This document shows, piece by piece, positions 22,514-27,743 of a stretch of DNA of 27,743 bases. A program made the translations under genes and the position numbers. The stretch's first letter is position 1, and each line of letters begins with the position of its first letter. Source of the DNA: an uncultured Bacilli bacterium. Lineage in GTDB: Bacteria > Bacillota_I > Bacilli_A > RF39 > UBA660. The stretch spans positions 1-27,743 of the forward strand of contig CANRGQ010000009.1 in NCBI GenBank assembly GCA_947630195.1. The letters are read 5' to 3'. The notes below the pieces were generated by a model. That model searched no databases. It was not told where the DNA came from and was given only the letters and a program-made list of their open reading frames with translations.

Positions 22514-23206
22514 TTATTTACTAGTAAATTTTTCTTTAACAAAATTATAATATTTTTCTATTTCTTTGTTTTCTTGTTCTAAATCTTTTAATGAGTCGAA
22601 AGCTTTCTTTATTTCTTTTTTATATTTTTTATCGCTAAAAATTTCATCGATAAAATAGGTCATTTCTCTTCTTCTTTTTTCTCTTTCTTTCATGGAATCC
22701 CTTAATTCTTTTGTTTTTTCTAAAACAGAATAAGTAAATTTGGTAATATCTATTTTATAATTATCAATTAAATAAGAAAGTAACTCTATATCATGGGTAG
22801 TTATGGTCCTGTTAACGATACGTTCAACACATTTATTAAAAACTTCTTTGGGTATTTTTTGTTCTTCAAAAAATTTAAAAGTTTCTAAATCATTAACAAA
22901 GCTAAGAGCATAAGTATCTTCATTATCTATATTATATTTTTTGTATAAATTAAGTCCTTTAGTCATCAGTTTTTTAATAATATTTATGTTCCCTCTCGTA
23001 ACGGCCATTAAATAGCAATCAAAACCTAAATAGTCTTGATATTCAAAAGAGATCCCTTTATCTATTAAATAGTTACTTAATTTATCATTTCCTACATTAA
23101 CACTTTTAATTAATAATTCTTCTAAATTAATTTCAAGTTTATTTTTTTCAATTAACTTAATTATTTTTTCTTCTTTATAATTATGTAATAAATCAATAAT
23201 ATCCAT
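22514..23206 (-). CDS. Ankyrin-repeat-like protein
   Basis: A 230-residue soluble protein. Residues about 28-92 contain two recognisable ankyrin-type units (NVGNDKLSNYLIDKGISFEYQDYLGFDCYLMAVTRGNINIIKKLMTKG is one and a half repeats, positions 36-83), with weaker ones on either side. The last 60 residues (KTKELRDSMKEREKRRREM onward) form a charged coiled coil. AAAGGAGG precedes the ATG. Ankyrin repeats bind proteins; no partner is evident. The gene lies 48 nt downstream of the 24208 gene on the same strand and could be co-transcribed with it. Confidence 0.78.
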   Translation of the reverse strand: MDIIDLLHNYKEEKIIKLIEKNKLEINLEELLIKSVNVGNDKLSNYLIDKGISFEYQDYLGFDCYLMAVTRGNINIIKKLMTKGLNLYKKYNIDNEDTYALSFVNDLETFKFFEEQKIPKEVFNKCVERIVNRTITTHDIELLSYLIDNYKIDITKFTYSVLEKTKELRDSMKEREKRRREMTYFIDEIFSDKKYKKEIKKAFDSLKDLEQENKEIEKYYNFVKEKFTSK

Positions 23207-23254
23207 AATGCCTCCTTTTGAATATTTCCGGTATGAAAAGATTTTATTATAATC

Positions 23255-24208
23255 TTACATTCTAGAATGACTTTTCTCTTCTTTCATATTTAAATCTAAT
23301 TCACTAGGTATAACATCACCATTAGCATAACCCATTTCTTTAGCTTTCTTTTGAATTAAATCATACATTCTATCAATTTCAATATAAGTTATTTCTTTAT
23401 TTATAATGGGCCCATATATGGCAATGCCATATTCACTGGTCATATTGGGATTAATATAAGGATTGGTAATACTTATGGAATATTCTTGTAATAATTGTTC
23501 AAAGGTAGGTAAAGTATCTAATTTTTGTTGTAATTCCATCCCATTTAATAAGCCATCCCTTAATCCTTCAATATCACCAAAACTGGCTTTGTTATTCATG
23601 ACATTATCGAAAGGAATTAAATAAATCCGATTTTTTCCATTGCAAAAATTAATAGCTAATCTTTTAGCTCTTGCTAAAACTTCATTTCTTTTTTCTATTG
23701 GAAAATTTTCAAAGTTTTTAATTTGATAATCTAAAACACGAATGTAGTAGTCAACTTCACTTTCCCCCACCATTGGTTGAATTGGTAAACTATGATCTGG
23801 AGAACATTGAAAAACATCTTCAAAAATACCAGCGGGAAAAGTTTGCCTACCATAATTAAATTCGGTAGTGCCTAAAAGGGTTGTATATAAAATAGGTAAA
23901 TTATTATCAGAATAGTTTATAGTTTTGCCAAAGCAAGTAGCAATAAATTTAGCATCTTCAATATCTTCATTAGAAATTTTTAAATTTGTTAAACCATTTT
24001 CATCTACTTGTTTATTGAAATAACAGCTCATTCCACTGGCGAGGTATGGCATCTCTAAAGACAAATTATATTCTTGAAGTAACATAAGCATTTCTTCATA
24101 ATTATTGGAATTATATAACTCTTGTAACTCTATATTTGGTTTTACATTCTTATTTTCTAATCTTAAAAATTTGGTAACAACTGTTTTTATATAATCAGTT
24201 TTTATCAT
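23255..24208 (-). CDS. Hypothetical protein, 317 aa
   Basis: A 317-residue soluble protein. An extended -10 (TGCTATAAT, minus strand, 24240-24248) and GGAAGG followed by GAT lie upstream. Mid-protein tracts FGKTINYSDNNLPILYTTLLGTTEFNYG (residues about 92-119) and FPAGIFEDVFQCSPDHSLP look like a conserved core, but no enzyme family comes to mind. No signal peptide or membrane helix. It heads a minus-strand group with the ankyrin-like and 124-aa genes. Confidence 0.75.
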   Translation of the reverse strand: MIKTDYIKTVVTKFLRLENKNVKPNIELQELYNSNNYEEMLMLLQEYNLSLEMPYLASGMSCYFNKQVDENGLTNLKISNEDIEDAKFIATCFGKTINYSDNNLPILYTTLLGTTEFNYGRQTFPAGIFEDVFQCSPDHSLPIQPMVGESEVDYYIRVLDYQIKNFENFPIEKRNEVLARAKRLAINFCNGKNRIYLIPFDNVMNNKASFGDIEGLRDGLLNGMELQQKLDTLPTFEQLLQEYSISITNPYINPNMTSEYGIAIYGPIINKEITYIEIDRMYDLIQKKAKEMGYANGDVIPSELDLNMKEEKSHSRM

Positions 24209-24239
24209 GTTATCAATCCTTCCAAATATTTATATCTTT

Positions 24240-24248
24240 ATTATAGCA
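24240..24248 (-). promoter_or_regulatory. extended -10 TGCTATAAT of the 24208 gene
   Basis: A perfect TATAAT with TGC on the minus strand, 31 nt before the ATG; a loose TTGGTC lies 19 nt further upstream. Confidence 0.55.
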
Positions 24249-24338
24249 CAAGATAGTTTAATGAGACCAACTTAATTTTCTAGATGCTGTCTGGAATTTT
24301 GAAAATGATAAATTTACCAACTTCTAAAAATGATGAGA

Positions 24339-24380
24339 TTGCGACAACAGTGTTGCCGCAATTATCATAGACTGATAATT
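24339..24380 (+). repeat. two tandem hairpins in the 24209-24477 intergenic region
   Basis: TTGCGACAAC-AGT-GTTGCCGCAA (24339-24361, one mismatch) runs straight into AATTATCA-TAGAC-TGATAATT (24360-24380, perfect), followed by TTTTCTTGTTTT. The pair lies about 100 nt before the phosphodiesterase gene. It could be a terminator, a regulatory leader, or the relic of a lost gene. Confidence 0.5.
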
Positions 24381-24477
24381 TTCTTGTTTTAAATGAAATT
24401 ACACCAAAGGAAGATGTGAAACTTTTATTTACAATTTTTCTATTATCATATAAAATATTATTTGAGGTGTTTTTATT

Positions 24478-25593
24478 ATGAAAGTTAAAAACAATTATGA
24501 TGAATGCTTAACAAATTTAGCGTGTTCTATTAGAAAATATTTTGGTTTAGAATATCATCACAAATCAATAGATTATATTGATAAAATATTAGAAGAAAAA
24601 CAACCTAACAATGTTATCATAATGCTTTTTGATGGAATGGGTTCAAGAATATTAGATAGAACGTTAGAAAAAGATTCATTTTTTAGAAAAAATCAATATA
24701 AAGAAATAACGACAGTTTTTCCAGCAACTACAACCGCGGCGACAACATCTATTAGAACGGGATTAAATCCTGTTGAACATGGGTGGCTTGGATGGAATAC
24801 CTATATAAAACCTATTGATAAAACTATAACTTTATTTCTAAACTGTGAAAAAGGAAAAGAAGAAGTATGTCCAGAATTTTTAGATGTTAAAAATAAATTA
24901 GTAAATACTACTATAGTAGATGAAATTGAAAATGCCGGAATATATCATGCCAAAGAATTTTTTCCTTTTAAAACAGGAAATGCATTTGTCTATTCCAATT
25001 TAGATAATATGTTTGATCTTGTAATGGAAGAAACAAAAATTCCCGGCAAAAAATATTTATATGCCTATAATGATGAACCAGATCATACTATGCATGATTA
25101 TGGGGCTGATAGTGAAATTGTTAAAAATCTTATAAAAGAAAGAGATATAAAAGTAGCCAATTTTTGTAAAAACTTAAAAAATTCTTTAGTTATAATTGTC
25201 GCAGACCATGGTCATATAAAAGTTGATAATATATTTTTAAATGATTATCCTGAATTGTTAGATATGTTAGAAAGAACTACATCCATTGAAGAAAGAGCAG
25301 TTTCTTTTAAAGTAAAGAAAGAATATTTGAATGTTTTTGCTTCTAAATTCAATGAACTTTTTGGAAATGATTTTAAAATTTATAATAAATCTGAAATATT
25401 AGAAAGTAAAATTTTTGGAGATGGAACACCAAATGAATTATTTGATGCTGCCATAGGAGATTTTATAGCCATAGCAAATTCTAATAAATGTTTAATAACT
25501 GATGGAGATGAAGTGTTATTTTCTCACCATGCTGGTTATACAGATGATGAGGTGTTCGTTCCTTTAATAATAGTAGATAAAACTGAAAATTAA
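24478..25593 (+). CDS. Alkaline-phosphatase-superfamily phosphodiesterase / nucleotide pyrophosphatase-like
   Basis: A 371-residue cytoplasmic enzyme of the type I phosphodiesterase/nucleotide pyrophosphatase family (two-zinc fold). Metal and catalytic sites visible in order are LFDGMG with Asp52, PATTTAATTS at 82-91 (nucleophilic Thr), DEPDHTMH (Asp and His), VADHGH (Asp and His) and FSHHAG near the C-terminus (last His). The length fits cytosolic members lacking signal peptides. Substrates could be nucleotides, sugar-nucleotides or other phosphodiesters. GAGGTG precedes the ATG. Monocistronic, with structured DNA on both sides. Confidence 0.9.
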   Translation: MKVKNNYDECLTNLACSIRKYFGLEYHHKSIDYIDKILEEKQPNNVIIMLFDGMGSRILDRTLEKDSFFRKNQYKEITTVFPATTTAATTSIRTGLNPVEHGWLGWNTYIKPIDKTITLFLNCEKGKEEVCPEFLDVKNKLVNTTIVDEIENAGIYHAKEFFPFKTGNAFVYSNLDNMFDLVMEETKIPGKKYLYAYNDEPDHTMHDYGADSEIVKNLIKERDIKVANFCKNLKNSLVIIVADHGHIKVDNIFLNDYPELLDMLERTTSIEERAVSFKVKKEYLNVFASKFNELFGNDFKIYNKSEILESKIFGDGTPNELFDAAIGDFIAIANSNKCLITDGDEVLFSHHAGYTDDEVFVPLIIVDKTEN

Positions 25594-25614
25594 TTTCTAT
25601 ATATAATCTCTAGG

Positions 25615-25635
25615 TATTTTGATAATATCAAAATA
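25615..25635 (+). terminator. palindrome after the phosphodiesterase gene, possible terminator
   Basis: TATTTTGATA and TATCAAAATA pair around a single A, 22 nt after the stop; no immediate T-run, but GGGGATTTTTTT follows 6 nt later. Confidence 0.45.
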
Positions 25636-25660
25636 TTCTGTGGGGATTTTTTTATGCAAT

Positions 25661-25685
25661 AAAAAATCATCTCTAGAAAGAGATG
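25661..25685 (-). terminator. Rho-independent terminator on the minus strand
   Basis: On the minus strand CATCTCT-TTCT-AGAGATG is followed by ATTTTTT. It would end a minus-strand transcript coming from the 25690-25920 region, where no gene is seen, or read-through from the tRNA gene. Confidence 0.6.
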
Positions 25686-25789
25686 AATTATATTTAAGTT
25701 GATCAGTAGAGTACACGTTGGGAAATGGTTAACTTCCAAGTGCGATTATAATATTATATTTTAAAATATTCAATATTAAAGTAATTATT

Positions 25790-25811
25790 TACTAGGAAAT
25801 TACTAGGAAAT
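25790..25811 (+). repeat. 11-bp tandem duplication
   Basis: Two exact adjacent copies of TACTAGGAAAT at 25790-25800 and 25801-25811. Confidence 0.8.
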
Positions 25812-25921
25812 AATAAATTTAGTGATAGTTGGAATGACCTTATAAACAATTATAGTATTTTATCATTTTATTCGTTCACAATACTTTTTAGCAAAGAATT
25901 ATGTGGAATTCTACATAAATT

Positions 25922-25944
25922 AAAAATCGAACTAAAAAGTTCGA
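25922..25944 (-). terminator. Rho-independent terminator of the tRNA-Gly gene
   Basis: On the minus strand TCGAACT-TTTT-AGTTCGA is followed by TTTTTAA, 13 nt past the CCA end of the tRNA. Confidence 0.85.
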
Positions 25945-25957
25945 CTAAAATACATAT

Positions 25958-26031
25958 TGGAGCAGATAGCGGGAATCGAACCCGTAACCTAAGCTTGGGA
26001 AGCTTATATTTTACCATTAAACTATATCTGC
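25958..26031 (-). tRNA. tRNA-Gly (anticodon CCC)
   Basis: A complete 74-nt cloverleaf on the minus strand: acceptor GCAGATA/TATCTGC, D-arm GTTTAATGGTAAAAT (nearly as in Bacillus tRNA-Gly), anticodon stem TAAGC/GCTTA with loop TTCCCAA giving CCC, T-arm with TTCGATT loop, discriminator T and encoded CCA. The outermost T-stem pair is A49-C65, a mismatch. It decodes GGG, a rare codon in a genome this AT-rich. Confidence 0.95.
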
Positions 26032-26041
26032 ATCTAAAGAT

Positions 26042-26047
26042 ATTATA
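26042..26047 (-). promoter_or_regulatory. -10 box (TATAAT) of the tRNA-Gly gene
   Basis: A perfect TATAAT on the minus strand, 10 nt from the mature 5' end of the tRNA. No good -35. It is back-to-back with the TGGTATACT box of the ABC transporter genes. Confidence 0.6.
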
Positions 26048-26063
26048 CTACAAAATCATTTTA

Positions 26064-26072
26064 TGGTATACT
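26064..26072 (+). promoter_or_regulatory. extended -10 TGGTATACT of the ABC transporter operon
   Basis: TATACT (26067-26072) with TGG before it; AGGTGAT (26079-26085) and the GTG at 26090 follow, leaving a leader of about 11 nt. Confidence 0.55.
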
Positions 26073-26089
26073 TAAAATAGGTGATTATT

Positions 26090-26944
26090 GTGGAATATAA
26101 TTTAGAAGTTCTAAATTTAGTAAAAAATTATCCTGATTTTAAATTAGATAGTGTTAATATAAAATTACCTAAAGGGAAAATTATTGGTTTAATTGGCGAA
26201 AATGGCAGTGGGAAAACTACAACGATTAAGGCGATATTAAATTTAATGAATTATGATAAAGGTAGTATTAAAATATTTGGAAAAGATAGTAGAAATTTAA
26301 ATAAAGAAGAAAGAGAACAAATAGGTATAGTTTTATCTGATAGCTTCTTTTCTCCTATTTTAAATGTAAATGATATTAATAAATTAATGAAAGATTTTTA
26401 TTCTAATTGGAATGAAAAATTATATTATAAAATGATTAAAGAATTTAAAATACCTTGTAATAAACCATTAAAAGAATTTTCAAGTGGAATGAAAATGAAA
26501 ATTAAAGTATTATGTGCGATAGCTCATAATCCTAAATTATTAATATTAGATGAACCCACTAATGGATTAGATCCAATATTTCGTTATGAAATAATTGAGT
26601 TATTTAATAATTTTGTTAGTAATGGGGAAAATTCTATTTTAATGACTACCCATATAACTAGTGATTTAGAACATTTAGCGGATGAAGTGATATTTATTGA
26701 TGATGGCCATATTATTTTAGATGTTTTAAAAGTAGTAATTGATAATGAATATGGAATATTAGAATTACCGGAAGAAAAATTTATTAAAATAAAAAAAGAA
26801 GATTATTTTAAAAGTTTAAAATATAAAGATGCATATTTAGTTTTAGTAAATTCCAAAGACGAATTTCTAAAAAAATATTCTAAATTGATTTTAAGAAAAC
26901 CAACTTTAGAAGAATTAATGTTAATGCTAGTGAAAGGAGAATAA
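26090..26944 (+). CDS. ABC transporter ATP-binding protein (ABC-2 type exporter)
   Basis: A 284-residue nucleotide-binding subunit. Walker A GENGSGKTT is at residues 36-44, the signature FSSGMKMK at 130-137, Walker B LLILDEP at 150-156, the D-loop NGLD and H-loop His188. The Q-loop Gln is replaced (GIVLSDSFF, 79-87), as in the YtrB-like group. It starts with GTG at 26090, 4 nt after AGGTGAT; the GTG at 26081 is part of that ribosome site. The C-terminal 70 residues are an accessory region of this group. The permease gene follows after 2 nt. A GntR-type repressor often precedes such pairs but is missing here. The exported substrate is unknown. Confidence 0.93.
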   Translation: MEYNLEVLNLVKNYPDFKLDSVNIKLPKGKIIGLIGENGSGKTTTIKAILNLMNYDKGSIKIFGKDSRNLNKEEREQIGIVLSDSFFSPILNVNDINKLMKDFYSNWNEKLYYKMIKEFKIPCNKPLKEFSSGMKMKIKVLCAIAHNPKLLILDEPTNGLDPIFRYEIIELFNNFVSNGENSILMTTHITSDLEHLADEVIFIDDGHIILDVLKVVIDNEYGILELPEEKFIKIKKEDYFKSLKYKDAYLVLVNSKDEFLKKYSKLILRKPTLEELMLMLVKGE

Positions 26945-26946
26945 GC

Positions 26947-27627
26947 ATGAATATTATTAAAGGATTATTATTAAAAGACTTATATGTCTTTAGAAATTTT
27001 AAAGGTAATATAATATTTAGTATCTTTATGTTTATATTTTTAATATTTATTGGATCTCTACGTATGGATATGTTTATGATTGGTTCTATTTTGTTCTTAA
27101 TCTTTTTTGGGATGAATAGTATATCTTCTTTCTCTTATGATGAAAATGCCGATTCTGATAAATATTTATTATCATTACCCATTACCAGAAAAGAAATTGT
27201 TTTATCTAAATATTTATTTGTCTTTTTAGATGCTTTTATATCCCTTATAGCAGGTATGTTAGTTAGTTTATTTATTACCATTTTAGTTAGAGGTAGTGTA
27301 GATAATATTGGCACTTCTTTAAGAATCTGTTTTATTGTTTTTACAAGTACTTCTTTCTTAATGTGCTCTAATGTTCCTTGTATTTATAAATGGGGCGTTG
27401 AAAAAGGAAGAATGCAATCTGTTATAATTCCGGCGTTATTTGTTTTTGCTCTAGGTATGATTGGTTCCATGTTATTAGTGCTATTCCCAGGGTTATATTT
27501 AAATGTTAATTTAGAATATTTATTTCAAATATCTCCCTTGATTTGTCTTATTTTAAATATTTTATTTTATAGTGTTTCCTATTTAATTTCCTATAAGATA
27601 TATATAAAGAAAGAAATAGAACAATAA
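26947..27627 (+). CDS. ABC-2 type permease
   Basis: A 226-residue membrane protein with about six hydrophobic helices (roughly residues 20-38, 42-60, 86-112, 124-143, 157-180 and 193-216) and the typical opening IKGLLLKDLYVFRN, a cytoplasmic amphipathic segment. The motif SSFSYDENADSDKYLLSLPITRKEIVLSKY (58-87) is characteristic of ABC-2 permeases (PF13346-like). AAGGAG lies at the end of the ATPase gene, so both are translated from one message. It probably forms a dimer with two copies of the ATPase. Its 3' end is 32 nt from the tnpB remnant. Confidence 0.92.
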   Translation: MNIIKGLLLKDLYVFRNFKGNIIFSIFMFIFLIFIGSLRMDMFMIGSILFLIFFGMNSISSFSYDENADSDKYLLSLPITRKEIVLSKYLFVFLDAFISLIAGMLVSLFITILVRGSVDNIGTSLRICFIVFTSTSFLMCSNVPCIYKWGVEKGRMQSVIIPALFVFALGMIGSMLLVLFPGLYLNVNLEYLFQISPLICLILNILFYSVSYLISYKIYIKKEIEQ

Positions 27628-27659
27628 GTAAAACTCAATAAATTAAAATTTATTTCATT

Positions 27660-27743
27660 TCACTTATGATAAGCCTCACGGCTTATCTTTCCTGCTTCAT
27701 GGGATTTCACTCCTCCACAGGCCATATTTCCGACAGTCGCTGC
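27660..27743 (-). CDS. tnpB: IS605/IS1341-type TnpB, C-terminal end (cut by the window)
   Basis: The last 27 codons of a minus-strand frame running off the window: it reads AATVGNMACGGVKSHEAG and ends in TGA. The TVGxxACG...EAG ending is typical of TnpB proteins (RNA-guided nucleases of IS200/IS605 and IS1341-like elements), whose C-termini often read TxGxxxACG with a later EAG or KQEA. The DNA CCATGAAGCAGGAA, followed by a strong hairpin, is the usual right-end arrangement of these elements. Whether the full gene is intact cannot be seen from here. Confidence 0.7.
   Translation of the reverse strand, partial: AATVGNMACGGVKSHEAGKISREAYHK
27660..27743 (-). mobile_element. right end of an IS605/IS1341-like element
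   Basis: The right end carries the tnpB tail and the hairpin GATAAGCC-GTGA-GGCTTATC (minus strand, 27668-27687) overlapping the last codons. In this family the hairpin is the right-end recognition structure and also the 3' part of the omega (guide) RNA scaffold, with the guide given by flanking DNA. The exact element boundary, expected around 27650-27662, cannot be fixed without a left end or an empty site. The element lies directly behind the ABC permease gene. Confidence 0.65.
27668..27687 (-). ncRNA. predicted 3' hairpin of a TnpB omega RNA
   Basis: A perfect 8-bp stem GATAAGCC/GGCTTATC with a GTGA loop, overlapping the tnpB C-terminal codons, as in known omega RNAs. It is assigned by position and shape; expression is not shown. 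Confidence 0.5.

Larger units (their letters stand above)
25594..25957. other. 364-bp gene-free region rich in inverted repeats
   Basis: No credible frame. It contains a near-perfect palindrome TATTTTGATA-A-TATCAAAATA (25615-25635); GATTTTTT/AAAAAATC (25645-25652 with 25661-25668); a minus-strand terminator at 25661-25685; a hairpin CACgTTGGGA/TTCCAAGTG (25714-25742); an 11-bp tandem duplication TACTAGGAAAT (25790-25811); and the tRNA terminator. The most GC-rich part, about 25700-25745, looks conserved but matches no riboswitch that I know. Confidence 0.6.

Noticed and set aside
25686..25760. Riboswitch (purine, preQ1, THF or cobalamin) in the intergenic region
   Set aside because: None of the conserved cores of these classes could be lined up on either strand; kept only as an unassigned structured segment.
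27661..27743. 5' end of an RNase P RNA on the plus strand (CGACAGTCGCTGC)
   Set aside because: The short match resembles the start of rnpB, but the opposite strand explains the whole segment better: TnpB C-terminus, ATGAAGCAGGAA and the terminal hairpin.

Overview
The window is very AT-rich and uses TGG for Trp with TGA as a genuine stop (for example at the end of tsaB), so translation table 11 applies and the Mycoplasma/Spiroplasma code does not. The rRNA and tmRNA are nevertheless Mollicutes-like: a short 5S rRNA of about 106 nt, a tmRNA tag that does not end in LAA, and a short TsaB. A superoxide reductase points to an anaerobe. The best fit is an uncultured gut-type member of the Bacilli near the Erysipelotrichia/Mollicutes boundary (RF39-like); this placement is inference.

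Layout. 1-488: 3' end of a 23S rRNA, then 5S rRNA. 573-1445: one lineage-type hypothetical gene. 1601-4041: tsaE-tsaB-rimI-tsaD, the t6A tRNA-modification operon with the ribosomal-protein acetyltransferase, followed by ssrA (tmRNA, 4081-4433). 4429-9930: an accessory-looking run of seven small unrecognised genes with structured intergenic DNA, opening with a 45-bp direct repeat whose first copy starts at the CACCA end of ssrA. 9950-13529: a run of hydrolases (histidine phosphatase, metallo-beta-lactamase-fold enzyme, a fusion of a 5'-nucleotidase with a nucleoside hydrolase, and an HD phosphohydrolase), the most unusual coding content of the window. 13596-19576: one hypothetical gene, a superoxide reductase, a bacterial PH-domain protein, a membrane-anchored protein, a triple-LysM protein, a hypothetical protein and a five-helix membrane protein. 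19577-22049: a small minus-strand gene, an M29 aminopeptidase, a minus-strand gene and a stand-alone NIF3/YqfO-type domain. 22072-24208: three minus-strand genes, one ankyrin-like. 24478-25593: an alkaline-phosphatase-superfamily phosphodiesterase. 25594-25957: about 360 bp without a gene but rich in inverted repeats. 25958-26031: tRNA-Gly(CCC) on the minus strand. 26090-27627: an ABC-2 exporter pair. 27660-27743: the last codons of a minus-strand IS605/IS1341-type tnpB with its right-end hairpin, cut by the window edge.

Regulation. Promoters with TATAAT boxes, often extended to TGnTATAAT, are visible in front of most transcription units. Five genes share a fixed geometry in which the ATG or GTG lies 15-17 nt after the -10 box and the Shine-Dalgarno is GGTGAT or GTGATT (the 3' part of the extended complement to the 16S tail), which implies leaders of only about 10 nt. 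Genes with AGGAGG-type sites mostly have longer leaders.

Most promising for follow-up: the nucleotidase-nucleoside hydrolase fusion and its hydrolase neighbours; the missing ATG of the histidine phosphatase, whose catalytic His lies upstream of the first ATG; the divergent tmRNA tag; the ssrA-end direct repeat and the orphan genes behind it; and the short-leader promoter class.
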